Shown: positions 24,948 through 39,274 of the stretch, piece after piece
Layout of the letters: every line of letters starts with the position of its first letter
Position numbering within the stretch: position 1 is the stretch's first letter
Assembly: GCF_022539315.1 (NCBI RefSeq)
Contig: NC_066343.1
Location: 50,205,973-50,269,972 of the forward strand
From: Serinus canaria
Lineage: Eukaryota > Chordata > Aves > Passeriformes > Fringillidae
Reading direction: 5' to 3'
DNA: 64,000 nt
Position numbers and translations under genes: made by a program
Notes under the pieces: model-generated
What the model was told of the DNA's origin: nothing
The model's input: the letters and a program-made list of their open reading frames with translations, nothing else
Databases searched by the model: none

Positions 24948-27900
24948 TGTTAACAGTGTACTTTAAGCATGTCGGGATTCAAATTGTTCTGCTATCTTTT
25001 AATGTGTATTTGTGAGGCATACTCTTGGAAACACTTCAGTTGTAAGACTCTCCAACAATAGAAAGTGAACAAACAGAGCTTAGGACACCAAAAGTTAAGT
25101 GCAGTGCTTCTGAAATGAGAGAGAGAAAACTTCAGAGGGTAGGGCAAAAAATCGGAAGCATTTTTGTGTTGCTGCATCCAGACATTGAGTGAAAACTGCC
25201 TGGGCAGTGCCTGCTCTAAACTTTTACAATACAAAATTCCTTACCTTGGAAAATGCTGCTGCATCAGGCTCAAGATCCTCCCGTTTCATTATTTTGTTTT
25301 TGAAGCTTGTCCTGAGATACTAAATATCTATTGGTTTTGTTTCCTGCAAGTGGGGCCTCCATTGCCTTGATTAGCTGATTCAGTAGAGCTCAGGTGCTCC
25401 TCTCACACATCATGCTTGGGTGGAGGGCATTGTTTCATTATAGATCCACTGTGACTTGCAGTTTCCTGTTCTCTTGCATTGCTTCTGAGGGCTGTGTAGC
25501 TGATTATTTAAGTGCCCTGTTATTAGCAAACATTCTCTTGTGTTAAGCAAACAGGCATCAGCTTTATTAAATATAAATTGCTCTATAAATTTTGGTAATT
25601 AGAGAGCCATTAGAAAGCATAGACAGAAAAAATTATGTTAAAAAATATCGTTTAGCAAAATGGGAATATTATAAGAATCATTACAAAATGAGAAGAAGAG
25701 GTTTGATCAATTTTGAAAGTCCCTGATTGACTGAAAACTAATGTTTTTGTGCTCACATTCTTTCTAGAGTAAACATGCAAAGAAATAAATAGTGGTTGGA
25801 AATTATGGTGAAGACACTTAAGAGCATCTAGTTACAAAAGAGAACAGAGGCAGGAGACAAAAGTGGTGCTGAGAGGATATGAAAGATAGATTGAACAAAA
25901 TTTAAAAATCAAACACAGCCAGCCAGAAGAAAACAGCAGAGATGAGAAAGGTGGCACTTATCAAACCTGAGGCTTTCCTGCAGGCAGAGACCAGCTAGGA
26001 TGCTGCTGGAGCAGAGGAGGGGTGGTCCCTGCAATACATCACAGAGCTCACCTACTTATTTATATGCAAGTGATGAATTCTGCTCCTCTCTGTTGTTAAG
26101 TGAGGAACAAGGGGACCAGCTCTCACTGGAAATCCACACAGATATCCGTACAGATATTGTCTCTCGTGTAGTCTTTCAGATCTTAATATTTTTCTCACAC
26201 AGGATTTTAAATGAGATTTTTTTTTTTATGTGGAGGAATACCTTAGGGAGTGAATAGTGTCAAAAGCAGGACACCTTTGATTGCTAATAACAGAAAAAGT
26301 GGAAGCAGCATCTTTGTGGCCTTACATTTTGTGGGACCTTTGTGTAGCCAAAAGGGTTCTTGTGGCATATAAATTAGCCGTGAAACTGATGGAGCCATAG
26401 AAATATAGATGGAGCCATTTCTGAAATGTAATAAAAATAGGGAGCCTGAATTATTCAGCTCTGTGTTTTGCTTTTGAAGCTCATTGCAAAGCATTGCATT
26501 TGCTTACAAAAGCCCTAAAGCTATGAAAATGCAAATGTGGAGCTGGGATACCTCAAGCTCTTGAAGACCATTCACTTTCACTGCTCCTGTGCAATTGGAG
26601 ACAAATCTGGGCTACCAAGTTTGGTTATCTGCAAGACCAAGAGATCCTAACATGCTTGTGATCCTTCCAGCTCATTAATGTTTTAGAGGATACTTCTCTG
26701 TGCTTGGAAGAGAATAGCCTTTTTAAAAGCTTGGTGGGGTGACAGAGACATGTGGGTTGGCAGAGAGCAAACTGACTGTTCAGGGTAAGACAAGCCCTTT
26801 CCTCTGTAAGCCAGCTGCCCAAGAAGCCACAAGCCTAGCTCCTCCTGGGAGAGCAGGGTGAGTCCAGTTCTGAATTCTGAAAACAGAAGCTGTATAAGAG
26901 GAAAAATGGCATAATCTGTTCCATTTTTAGTAAACATTTTATTTTAAGCAGCTACTAGAAAATATAATTTGAGGGGTTATCCATATTTGGTTTTTTCTAA
27001 CACAAATCCAAATAAATAACTCATGCATTAAAAATATTAAGACTTTAAAATTTTCAGTTAATCCTGTGAAAATTCTATTTTCCCTATAGATAAGCTGTTT
27101 ATTATAATAACTAACAACAAATGTGCTGAAACCAGAGTTTGGATTTCTATAACTCCCTTTCTCTCATTAATGACTACATACACACTTTTAAAATACCTCT
27201 CAAATACTGGGATTCCTATTAAACTTTTATGTGTAGATGAATACATTTGGAAAAATGTGGGGGGTGTGTGCATGTATACTTGTGCACACACATAGAGATA
27301 TCACATATTAGTTTACCAACATAGCACATATATAAAAATACATATAAAGAACCACGGTGCCAGTGTACAGTGTTTATTTTTAACATGGCTAAAACAAAGG
27401 CACCCTGATGGGACAGAAAGGGAACCATGAACAAACTACTGTACAGGAAGTAGCAGTTTCATCCACATGCATCAGGCAAATTCTCACTCCTTTTTGAATC
27501 ACAGTACTTTCTTGAACATGCAGGTTAGGAGGAGGCAGATGGTGAATTAAATTGAGATTAAACACAGGTAATCTACATGAACACCTTCTCAGGTTACCCT
27601 TGCTTTCTTCTCTTTCTCATGCATCTATTTGTTTGGGGCAATTGTTTAATTCTATCATTGGCAGAAATATGTTGGCCTTGAATGCTGCACAGCTCATGCT
27701 TTAATAGGAAGAGCCAGGATCGAGCCAGAGAAGGACATTTTCATCTGTGGGAAGTAGTCACTGTTCTTTTCTTTCGGATTTCTGCCACATCCACCACCAC
27801 ATCATTCACCCTGAAAGTGCGCTAGTGGATAATAAAACAACACAAATGAATAATGATAGTAATCATAAATCATACCTTTGTGTATAATGAAGTAAAACTG

Positions 27901-30900
27901 AATAATTCAACAACAACATATTTTTTTCCTAAGGAAATGACATGCTTCTATCCAGGTGGAATGTAAACAAAGGTTTGTGACCTCTGTGTGAGAGTTTCCC
28001 TGCTCAATATAGCACAATGTGCTTGTTTCTTACGTTAGTAAACCATATTTTCTCAATCTTGGCAGACTTTCTTGAGGACTGGAAAATTAAGAGGCTTATG
28101 ATTTTCGTGGGGCTATGAAATTACGCTGAATTTCACAGGAATTTTTTATTCCCAGTTCTTTTGCAATAGATGTATTCCCTGAAGTTTCCCGGATCATGGG
28201 GTGGGCAGCATCCCCGCAAATGTACACATTAAACTAGGAACTGATTTCATGCCTTCCAAAAATCTCAGGAAAACTCTGCCTGGATATGTCATACTTCCCA
28301 CTGACCTCTGTGTGCAAAATATGATGTATCAGGGATCATCTCTGTTTTTCACACTGCTTGAGTTTCAGCATGGGTCATGGTAGGGGGAAAAAAGGCTGTT
28401 GTCCAGCCTGGCTGCAGCTGCAGGATGAGTACAAGGGGGATGGACAGGGGGCTGCACAGCCACTGGGGTCTCCTCTGCTCCCAGACATGCCTGGGGCTTG
28501 TGAGTATGGATGTGTGGTAACACAGATCATGTTTCCATACCTTCCCCTCCTCAGTCGGTACAGCAAAGGACAAGCCTGACTTCTGACACACAGCAACTCA
28601 GAGGGTGGGGAAAAAGGGATGATCTTGAAAGGCTGTAGGGTAAAAAGTGACTAACACAGAAGATGGATGTGCAGTGGCAAAAAAAGTGAATATAGGACTG
28701 CTATTTTCCTTATCATTAGAGTCACACTGGAACGATTATAAGTAGGTATGCTGCATATAAGAAGCAGGCAAATTATCTCAGTTCTGAAGGGGTTTTTGTT
28801 TGTTTGTTTTGGGTTTGATTTTTTTGCAAATGAGATGTCTTCTGTGCTACAGAAGCCCCTTTGAAGTTAATCAAACTGTATATAAAAGGCTGGCATACAT
28901 TTCATTTTAATATGCTATGCTATTCTGTATTTACAACCCATATAGCAGGCAGGATGCTGATCTCTTCTCTACCTGTACACATCCAGAAAAACTCCACCAG
29001 CTTTGATGTCAATACGTGGCAATGGCTATCTGACAGCACAGTGTGCTCATTTATTTGCCAGCCATCACCCAGTGATGGTTGGCTGCTTCTACAATACTGT
29101 TTAGCCTTAAGAGCAGCAGGGCCATCCTAGTCAGTTCTGTGTCCTTGGGCCCAGGCTTTGCATATGTGCAATGCTGTGCACATGCTGTACCCCTCTGGTG
29201 GGACCTCTGTGCCTGCACAGAGCTGCTCTGCAGCTTCTCAGCCAGAGCTGCTTCTGGCTGCCACCTCAGTCTGAGCTGCTTGCTCTGGGAGATACAATCA
29301 TCATCAAAGCAAACACTGAGCACCTGCTGTAGTGCAACCTCCAGACCGTTGGTTGGGTTTTTTTTGGGGGGGAAGTATGCATGGAAATAATATGGCACTG
29401 AGTAGAAGAGGCTCCTTACCAAAGAAGAGATTTAACATAGCAGACACTAAATGCATATTATCTTGGTTGAAAAGGCCGTTATTGTTTGAAGCCCTTCTTT
29501 TCTGAAAAGCAGGGATCAGTCAGCTCTTCAGAAATCTCAGAGTCAGTTCAGACCCTGCAAGAGCCCCTTTTTAACAATTCTGGCAGATGGATTTTCTCTG
29601 CCCTGTATCCTAGATTTTTCTGAACCTTTTCTGGCAGCTCAGTGTAGTCTCAGAATAGCATCACAAAGTGGAAACTCAGCACTGTTTCTTATATCATGAA
29701 TAAAGATTTGACAAGTGATGTAGATATTAAGATCAAATCCAGTCTCATCATGATTCTTTCATGAATCTTCTGACCTGACTGCTGTTAAACTTTGTCTGAC
29801 TATGCAATTAAATAATGCCTGCTCAAGGGACGGGATTAGTAAATAAGTTTATGTCAGACCAGTGTCATTTGAAAGCAGTTTCTAGTCTCACAGTGATGTG
29901 ATTGGCTGTGGACAATAAGACAGTGGTTGTGGTTTTTTCTGACAGAATAAAGACTGCTCTGTAAATTGGTTTAATTCCAGTGCATCCAACTGCTCCCTGC
30001 CTCCTCCTGCATCCATTGAAAAGCAAATTTTTTTACACAACTCAATAAATAAAAGATCTGGCCAGTATTTTGGAATCCAAACCTTTCACTTATTTTCTAT
30101 TACTTTAATCCAAACACATGTCACAGAAGCTGTAGTTGCTGTGAATCAGTGTGTTACTACCGAGATATGAAGCATATGTGCCTGTGCCTTGAAAGAAAGC
30201 AGATGATTTTTGTAGATGATTTTTGATCAGATCATCTTTGTAGATGATTTCGTTCTGTGAGTTAAAGCACTTTTAAAAAAAATTATGCATTAAATCTAAA
30301 AGATAAACACCATTTGTCAGTAAAACACAATATGATCATCCATTTTGACAACCAAGTGATATCTCTTATTTTTAGAAGGATCACTGTATGCATCCAACTT
30401 TTTTTTTCATTATTGCATTTCCAACATGGCCAACTGAAGCAGGAATGTGAAACTTGGGAAATTAAGACCTCTGGCTTTTGGCAAACTACATGGAAGACTT
30501 TACTGCATTGGTACTGAATAACGAATTATACCACTCAAGAGTCTATTAATGGGATCCTTTTCAGTGAAAGAAAACAAGTCCATAAGATAGCAATTGAAGA
30601 AATTAGGAAAAAGGACAAATACAGTGGTCTCATCATGGTTCAAATTTATAATGAAAAATAGACAAGTAGCCTGTCTTCTTTCTTAAAAGAAAAGGAAAAA
30701 CGGTACCCATAAAGGTAGGGGTATGAAAATGATCCTTTCCAGGACCTCAGTTCATAAGAGCGTGATTGCTGGGTATAAAAATCAAAATTGCAAGGAGCAT
30801 CATGCCACAAAAAAGAAATTCCATCATCAGCCTCCTGGGATATCATTACACTGATGGAGGACAAAATCAAAATGGCCTGGATAGTTTTTTCAGGGTTGTA

Positions 30901-31321
30901 CTCATGGCATCCATCCAACAACTCCAACATTACCCAGCATGCAAATTAAAGGGGAACTGTCAAATATCTCATGGAATCTTATCTCATGGCATTTCACTTT
31001 ATTTTCTCAAACGTTGAATGTTGTTGTGCACATATATCAAGCATGCAGACAGCCTTAAACCACATTTTTGCTAGGTCATCCATCACTAACATATCTTTTT
31101 ACTTTTTCTTGGTGGAGAGGGGGGGAGTGGGAGGGGTGGGGTTGGTTCAATTGAAACAAGGAATAATAATTATGAAGGATTTAAGTGAAAGCAAAATGCT
31201 GTTTGTGGCATATGCCCCTTGTTTGTAACAAAAGAAGGAATATATATCTGTTCTATAATGTATTAACAAAAGAAAGAGAGCTAAGGAGAATCCCCATTTC
31301 TTTTGGATGTGGGAGGAAAGA
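24948..31321. other. Intergenic, no gene seen
   Basis: AT-rich apart from a moderately GC-rich stretch at about 29.05-29.35 kb. The stretch 25480-25640 has a homeodomain-rich, enhancer-like composition. ORFs up to 123 codons are present and unrecognised. Confidence 0.55.
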
Positions 31322-31812
31322 GTTACAGCTTGAATCCTCTGTTCAGTTTTGGGCAACTAACTAGAAGAAAAAAGCTGCTAGAACATGTCCAGAGAAGGAC
31401 AATGAAGTTAAGTAAGGGTCTGGAGCACAAGTCCTGTGAGGAGCAGCTGAAGGAGCTGAGGGTGTTTAACCTGGGGAAGAGGAGGCTCAGGGCTGGGGTG
31501 GGGTGCGAAATGTGATTTACCACCCTCTACAACTACCTAAAAGGAGGTTGCAGAGACATGAGGGTCAGGTTCTTTTAAGTAACAAGTGACAGGACAAGAG
31601 GAAATGGGGTCAAGTTTCACTAGATTGTATACTAGGAAAAATTTCTGCACTGAAAGGGCTGTTAAACATTGGAACAGGCTCCCCAGGACAGTGAATGAGT
31701 CACTGTCCCTGGAGGAATTTATGATGTGTAAATGTGGCACTTAGAGATTTGGTTTACCTGAGGACTTAATAATCTTAAAGGTCTTTTTCAACCTAACCTT
31801 CTATGATCATTC
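31322..31812 (+). mobile_element. CR1 LINE fragment, sense
   Basis: The copy runs in CR1 order: cagttttgggcaactaac, catgtccagagaaggacaat, gaggagcagctgaaggagct, gaggaggctcagggctgg, aagtgacaggacaagagg, ggaacaggctccccagg and a 3' end ttcaacctaaccttctatgat. It is 5'-truncated with small indels. Confidence 0.93.
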
Positions 31813-32649
31813 TATATATTTTCCACTTTCAGGTGTATTTTTCAGCAACTAGATTTATCTGCTAAATTGCTATTCTGTACATCACGTTGTCCTTATTACC
31901 AAATACTATTCTTGGACATATCTTATTAAAAAGATTGTAAATTTACTGGATTACAGATTACACTGGAAAATACAAGTGAACAAACATGCATTTAAAACAA
32001 TATAGAAACCATCTTCATAATTTATTTAATAAAAAGAAACATTCCAGTTAATGTCCCTTTGCAAAATGTCCCTGCCAAACAATTTCCATCTGAAGGAAAA
32101 TAATTGCATTGATCACCATGGCATCACTCTTATTCTCTAATGGACCTGTAAATAGCTTTGGTCCTCATCTACAGACGTGCTTACCCAAGCCTGAAGTAAC
32201 TGTTTCAGAAACTCAAATCTGTTACTTCACCAAAGCTGATTCTTTGTTGAAAGTTAATTCATGAAAGAAATTGCTGTTTGATTAGGAAAAAGTACCCATT
32301 AACTGAAATAACCCAGGATAAGAGATCAGAGTTAGAGATATTATTCCTTCTTTTTTGGGGCTGAAGGAGCCCATGACAATACAAAACTAAGAAATTGTAT
32401 GGCTCTTCCTTTCTTGCTGTCTTGCCTCTTTTTCCTGATTGTTTTTGTGGAATTTGGCATGTAATTAATCTTTTAAGTTCATGATTCTACAAGAACATTA
32501 TCAAAAAGAGATATTTGGCCAGAGTATTCCCAAGTGAAGGTCTGGGGCTTCACACACTTATTTTTTGGATGGGAGTGTACAGATTTGAAATTTTTTGGCA
32601 TGGTGGGGTAATTGCATGTAACCCAAGGCTTTTTCTGGAGTATTAACCA

Positions 32650-32790
32650 TTACAGAATGATTTGGCTTGGAAAGGCTCTTACAGATCAAACTTGGTTCCA
32701 ACACTTCTACTATGGGCAGAGACACTTTTCGCTAGACCAGGTTGCCCAAAGCCCCATCCAGCCTGGCCTTGAACACTTCTTGAACACAAA
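32650..32790 (-). mobile_element. CR1 LINE 3' fragment, antisense
   Basis: Read on the minus strand this is a CR1 3' end. On the plus strand the diagnostic order is cagaatgatttggcttgg, ccaggttgcccaaagcccc and atccagcctggccttgaac. It is short and diverged. Confidence 0.85.
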
Positions 32791-35700
32791 TCTTTATTGC
32801 TGCTGAGTAGCAGAGCAGTCATGCTGTGTCAAAGATGTGTTGTGCCTCCTTCTGTGTAGAGTGAGAGTCACATCCTGTCCTGGGGTTGGCTAATTCTAAG
32901 ACCAGTTATATTTTTGTGTGCATTGTACAGGCTCTGCGTTTCATCAAGGAGATGTTGTAATGATTCTTTCTGTTCTAGCTGCAATAATAAAATAATAATA
33001 AAAGTATTCCATCTAAAAGTGTGTGTGAGCTGTGAAGATGCATGATGTTGGGTTTCGGGGAGCAATATAACAGTGTTGGGCTAGTATTTCTGATATAACT
33101 GAGGACTGCTGAAAATTGGGGAATAAACTATTGTCAGTGTGCAGTAAATTATGAGAACTGTTCTAGCTATAGAGAAAAAAAGGAACAAACTTTATTATCA
33201 GGTTGTGTGAATGTTTTTTGTCTCTGTGAAAACTCATGGTTTGAATGACTAGGAAAGCCTTTTTTTATGGTGACCTCGATTTCAGGATTGCTTTGATTTT
33301 TCTCAGGTGTTGAAATAAACAGATAATATTCCTTTCTGCTAATAACTACAGGGAAGCTTTTAGTTCCTTGTATCAGGCTTTTCAAAAATCCCTTTGTCCA
33401 AGTTCTGTCATAGAAAGATGACACTGAATTAAAAACAAAAATAATTTAATTTGGTAATCTTTACTCTTTCTCAAAAATTTACACTAATTATTTGGCTTTT
33501 ATTCTTTTTGCATCACTCTGAATAGAATATTTCTGTTCTCAGCTTATTGGTGACCTTACCCTTATTCTGACTTCTATTTTGCCAGCTTGACACTGCTATG
33601 TTCAGAAGTAACTGGGGGGGGCTACTGTCCAATCTCAGATCAATACTCTGGTGGGGACAATAAAATATACCACTGTTGTAGAATTTCTAGGAGTTTTTTT
33701 TACCAATGTTTAGTTCCACTAATAGCACTGAAAAGTTATGACATTTGAAAAATCCAAGGAAAATTTCTAAAGAAATTGGCTCTTGCAGGAGAAAATCTGT
33801 AACTCATGGTAAAGTCCTTCTGTCATCTGAAGTATAGGATAATGGGATTTAAATTATCATCTAGGGTACACCTAGATGCATTCACCTTAACTGTTCATTT
33901 CACAGAGGTGGATGTGTGATCTTGGTATGGATGCAGATTTTAAGTTGGTTCCTCTGTGAAAAATGCAGTGCAGGAAAAGGAGTTGGGAGACAATGATAGT
34001 CTGTAGCTCATCAAATATTTATATTTTTCAAAACTACAATGCAGTGATTCACCCTCTGGTACATCAGAAAAGAGCTGGGGCTTGGCTTGTTACACCTTCC
34101 AGGCAGTAAGTGGATGCCGACAGTAATCAGCAGTCGGTGGGGAGCTTCTGAGCATGCCTGGTGGAGAGGTTTATTGTTTTCAAAGCCCAGTTTCTATCTT
34201 GAGAGAAGGAGGGAGCTGAGTTGTGCTGCATCACTCTCCTTGCAGTCTGTTCTGGCACAGCTCCCTGCACTATGTGAGGGAGTTCAGCCATCCTCCAGCA
34301 TTGCCTTCGGATAAGAGATAGGACTAATGGAGTCTGGGGATTCAAAGCACAACAACAGAAAAAAGTGAAAATATTGATGAAGTTTAGGAGGTGAAGGAAT
34401 GGAATTTTGTAATAGATGGTGTTCTGTTTTGTACAAGACTGATGCTGGAATGCAATATTAACCTATTTTCATAACAAGGTATGCATTAGAAGTCTCAAGC
34501 CCCCCCACCCCATTTCTCTGATCCAGGTAAACTGCAAGAAAAACTAAAAATGCAAAGGAAATCTTGAATGCTACTGTTTGAAAAAAGCAATTTTCCTTAC
34601 CTACATCAAAGAGACTACTCTCTGTCTAGCTGAGCTGATTGTTAGCTTTGCTTTATCATCACTGCTGAGCCTTCTGTTGGATGGGGTCCTAGTGCTAAAA
34701 GCCTGAAACTTCCAGAGAAGTAGCATTTTTGGCAGCAGTTGCTGATGGTATAGCACCTTCCAAGGCAACTTGCTTATAAGCAATCAAAGTGGAAATTTCT
34801 TCAGAGCCAGGTGGTACAGACTGTGCTTGTCTTCTGCAGCCACCTGCAGAGCTCTGGTTTTAAACCAGCTTTTAAGCCCATCACACCACTAAGGAGAGCA
34901 GCACAGCAGGAAAATCTTATTTGTCTTTTTTTTTTCCAATCTTTTCTCATATTATGTTTCATGGAAAACTTCATGGACAGCATTTTCCCTTAGGCTTAAG
35001 ATAGTAAATTAAAACTTAAAGCAGGGGGTTTTGTCCGTGCTCTCCAGTGTTACACATTGTGGCAAACTTTTTGATAACAACGAGATAACAACCTAGTAGC
35101 TAGTAACAGTGTCATTATAGGCTGCATGCCTTTTAAGCTCTCAGGGAAGCAAGAAGCAGGATAGCTATTCATGACATGTCTGAAGCCGGGAAAAGGAGAG
35201 TTGTTATGGCTCCACTTATCTTGTCCAGCTCTGCTCTTGGAAATGCAGTTCATAAGCCTCGGGTGACTGTGTTTCTATAGAGAGTATGCCTTTGCCATTT
35301 GCCCTTTCACTTTGCTGTCAGCAACTTCCATAAATAAAGTTTGCTCGAAGACTTCTGCTAAGTGTTTTCTATGAGATGGAGAGTTTATACAGCATTTAAA
35401 TATATATTCAGACACCTTCCTTATGAATTGTTGCACAGAAGTTTTCCAGGTTTATGATTTCCCAAACATCTTCCCTAAGATGTTTAAATGATTTAAATGA
35501 CAGGATGGCAACTGATTTAAGTGACAGGTTAATATTGTACTACTCCAACCTGTGTGCAGGCTCACAAACTCTATACCCACAGCACTTACCTATTTTTCTT
35601 GTAGCCCAGATATTGATCAGCTATCCCAATTTTTTTTTTTTTTTTTAATTTTATGACAGACCCTGTGGTCACAGTTGAGAAATCAAATGGCATCTTCTGT

Positions 35701-36162
35701 CACCACATGGTCCCTCTGCTGTAATCCCCCAGACCAAGCCTTGTCCAAGAGCAAGCCGTTGTTACACAGCACCTAAACTGGCCTACGAGTCAGCCAGGCA
35801 ACTGGAATTACCACTGCATGTTTCAAATTCCCTTTTGTGTTACAGAAAATGGCAAAGACTTGTGGAATTTGAGCTCTCTTTCCAGATGGGTTTCAAAGAG
35901 CGTGGGACTGTCATGATCACACTGTCTGTCTGAATTTCTTGTTATGTTTTCTGAATTTGTATTCTGAAATGTTGAGAATGTACTACAAAATTATGTTCCA
36001 GAGGCAACACTCAAGGCAAAAATGCTTAAAGGCCATTCACTCATTAAGAACAGAAAATTGATTCTCCTTTAAACACCTTATTGGGCAGTTAAGTTTAGAT
36101 GAAACTCAGCAATAAAACCACTGAACAAGTGACAAAGTGTTCATGCTCTTCAGTTCATTTAC
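32791..36162. other. Intergenic, no gene seen
   Basis: AT-rich sequence between a CR1 fragment and the sense LTR, with a T run at about 35629-35646. No gene or RNA was identified. Confidence 0.6.
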
Positions 36163-36707
36163 TGTCCTAGTTCCAGCCAGGACAGGGTTAATTTTTGCAG
36201 TAGCCTGGAGGGGGCATGTCTAGGACTTGGAGGTTTTTCTAGACCCCTTCACATCATTGCCAGGGGCAGGGGAAAGGGTCTCTCTTCTGAGGAGCAGGGG
36301 TTCTTTCCTGTTGAGGAAGCATGGCAGAGGAACAGTGGGGTGATGCTGGCTCTGAGCCAGAGGGAGTGGTTAATTGAGTGGTACCTGTTAGGAGCTGGAG
36401 GGAGCAATCGAGGTGGTGTGACTGCGGTCAGATCAAGCTCTGCAGTGAGCATTTTTCAAATGAATCACTCTCTCTTTCGTACACTTTTTTTATTTATATC
36501 CTTGCTGTGAGTGTTTGTTTTCTTATCTCATTGCTGTTTCCAGTAAATTGTTCTACCCTCTACACTTTACCTTGTTTTGCCTTCAATTCTCCTCTCCATC
36601 CAGTGCAGGAGAGGGGGAGGAGGAAGGGGAGCAAGCAAGAAGCCACATGGTCTGGAGAGTCTCAGTGAAAGCACTAAACTGGGGAGTATCATTCCTAAAT
36701 CACAACA
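36163..36707 (+). mobile_element. Solitary avian ERV-type LTR, sense
   Basis: The element opens with tgtcctagttccagccagg and acagggttaatttt, has aatgaatcactctctctttc and tttatatccttgctgtgag in the 3' half, and closes with a degenerate terminus ending cacaaca. This layout matches avian ERVL/ERV-type LTRs of the kind common in songbirds; family assignment is from memory. There is no adjacent internal retroviral sequence and no matching second LTR, so it is a solo LTR. No intact target-site duplication is evident. CG-poor sequence suggests age. Confidence 0.78.
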
Positions 36708-39136
36708 TGCACCAATACCATTCAATATCTTCTAAGAAACAATGAGTTGTCATCAGCTGACCAACCAAAACTACTTCAGCCTTCATGCAAAACTAGTAAC
36801 TCAGTTACTTTCCCTGTACAAGACAAAATTTAACAAGACAAGCTTAAAATTATTTTTCATGTAACTTTTTTTTTTTGGCATCTAATTTAGTGTCCTGCAT
36901 GTTTCAGCTTCCTCAGTTCCCACTACAACAAGAGGAGGACAATGGATACTCCTGCACTGTGCTTCTCACAGCACCCCAGTTAGGCTTTTGCTCTGAACAC
37001 CATCTCCTTCTCTCCTGACAAGACACAGAATGGAAATTAGGAAGGATTTATTAGGAGTAAATAAAAAAATATCCTTCCTTATTAGAAACCCATGTTTAGT
37101 GTCTTTCTTAGAGAACATGACTATTCCCAGTACTCATGGTGAATTTTCAAAGTTAACTTGTCATGGCTATTTTGGGAAATCTTGATGTGTTCCTTACCTA
37201 ATGTACATGAATTCAACATTAAGTAGCAATACAAAAGGATTGATCATTGTGTTCTTAAGGTTGCAATGAAGGAAAGAAATTATTGTTATTGTGGTCCTGA
37301 CAAGAGAAATACTACAAATTTTAACCTGGAAGTATCCTGAAGCTGCAAAACCACCACACAAGAATTATGATACCAGTGAAACAACTGTGATTTTTGCTGT
37401 GACTTCATCACTTACCAGGTTAGTCCCAGTGAGAGCAAAGGCTTGGAAAGGTACACAAATAAATTTGAAAATCAAGGCAGTATTTTATTAAACTGGACAT
37501 CAGAGAATGAAGTATCCAGACTGAGGATATTCCATTTTCTGGAAATGTAACCTTTTAAGATAATTTAAATAATTTGACTGAAAAAGTTTTACTAAAAACC
37601 AAAAAAATACCAGAAGCTATACTCAGATAAATTTGCACATACATATTTATGGCTATGAAATGTTAAGCACATTTACAACATCTGGCTCATGCATGCCTTA
37701 TTCCTTAGGCATATTCTTTGCCTACACAAAAATTCTGCTTTTTTCTTCCCCTTCCTACTGAAACACCTGCAGCCTGTCTTAGCTTATAACAACACCCACA
37801 GCTGCATTTGGGGCTCTGCCTGCTGACTAAGGGCGTGTTGTTGTCTTGGGCCATGTGTTTAGCTCCAGCAGTGATTAAGGCAGAAGCAATACTCACCCCT
37901 GGTCATTATCACTTACTCAATATCAGTTTAGTTACTCAGGAGATGAAATCTTACCAGTGTGATTAGTGTGAGATAACCACAGATCTGCAAGCCCATCAGA
38001 TCATTCCCTAGCACTATCCACGATAGGTGTAAAAATAATTCTTCCAGGTGGTTCAAAGCGGTTGGCTGTGTGCCTAACAACTCACTGAGGCATTGTGGGA
38101 TTGCATAATAAAATACTACTTGTCATGTAGTATTTTAATTATTGTTATCAGCTTCCAGAATTTCAGTAAACTAGGCGTACTGCATAATGAATTTATACTA
38201 AGCCAGAGGCATTGTATCACAAGTAAAAAGAGAGCTATGCTGCTACATTTTACTGGGTATATACTATTATACCAATTGAGTAAACTTTTTACTCTCTCAG
38301 GAAAACATAAAAAACCATGAGTTTAAGGTAGACTTTTCTTCAGCATGCCTGGATCTTGAAGTCTGTGCAAATTATAAACTCACAATATGATAAACTAATT
38401 TTGTTAATATTATCACAGCCTGCTTAGAATGTATCTAGAGAGTAAATAAGATGACCCCTCAGGTTAGGAGACTGCAAAAGGAGGATGGTCATCCTCTCGT
38501 GTTACATAATTTCACTTTCACTCCCTTGCATATGGACATCTCCCTGCTTTTCAAATCAACGACATCAAGAGCATAAATACTTAAAGTAAAAACTCTCTAA
38601 CAACTGAGTAACACTAGCAGAAACTTCCTTAAAATCAAGATATACATGTAGGAAATTGAACTGAAGAAATTTAATGTAAACTAAAACCTTGAGAAAAAGC
38701 ACTTCTTATTTTGCTGTTCCTGAAGAATTTATATCCCCCTTTTCAAACAGCTTTCCAAAGCCAAGAAAATCTGTGGTGTATACAAAAAAAACCCAGAAGA
38801 ACAATGAGGGCCAACTATATTATTTCATATAAATACATCTTTGGGGAAAAGGTAAAATACATAGTTTCCCTTGGCAGGTAGGCTCCTTTCATTCTTTGAG
38901 AATTATTTAAGCTTACACTGCACACTAAAATAATACTTTATCAATTTTTACTGCAAATAACAGCAGAGGACAAATTCAGTTCTTGGAAGATTAGCTGGTT
39001 TTATTCTGGTTTATTTATCATAAAGAGAACTTTATGATAATGTTAATTAAATACTCACTGCAAAATATCACTATAGATGCATCAACCCAAAATAGCCCAG
39101 GCTGGCATTCAATATTTATTAGATTCTGGTCATGCA
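36708..39136. other. Intergenic, no gene seen
   Basis: AT-rich sequence. A small hairpin (11-bp stems 38109-38119 and 38127-38137, 7-base loop) is the only structure noted. Confidence 0.6.
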
Positions 39137-39274
39137 CAGAAAAAAAACCCCAAAAATCAAAGGCCAACCAAAACAAACCAAGAAAAATAACAAAACAAAC
39201 AAATCCCAAAAAATACAACCAACAAACAAAATAACAACAAAAGCCCAAGCAAAACATAACAAAAAGGAAAAACT
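39137..39274. repeat. A/C-rich low-complexity tract
   Basis: About 140 bases of A-rich sequence carry scattered CC pairs, with words such as AAACAAACAAA and CCAACAAAC. It is similar in composition to the tract at 14.8 kb. Confidence 0.9.

Noticed and set aside
30195..30252. Repeated GTAGATGATTT words
   Set aside because: Only two or three short imperfect copies; too small to interpret beyond local slippage.
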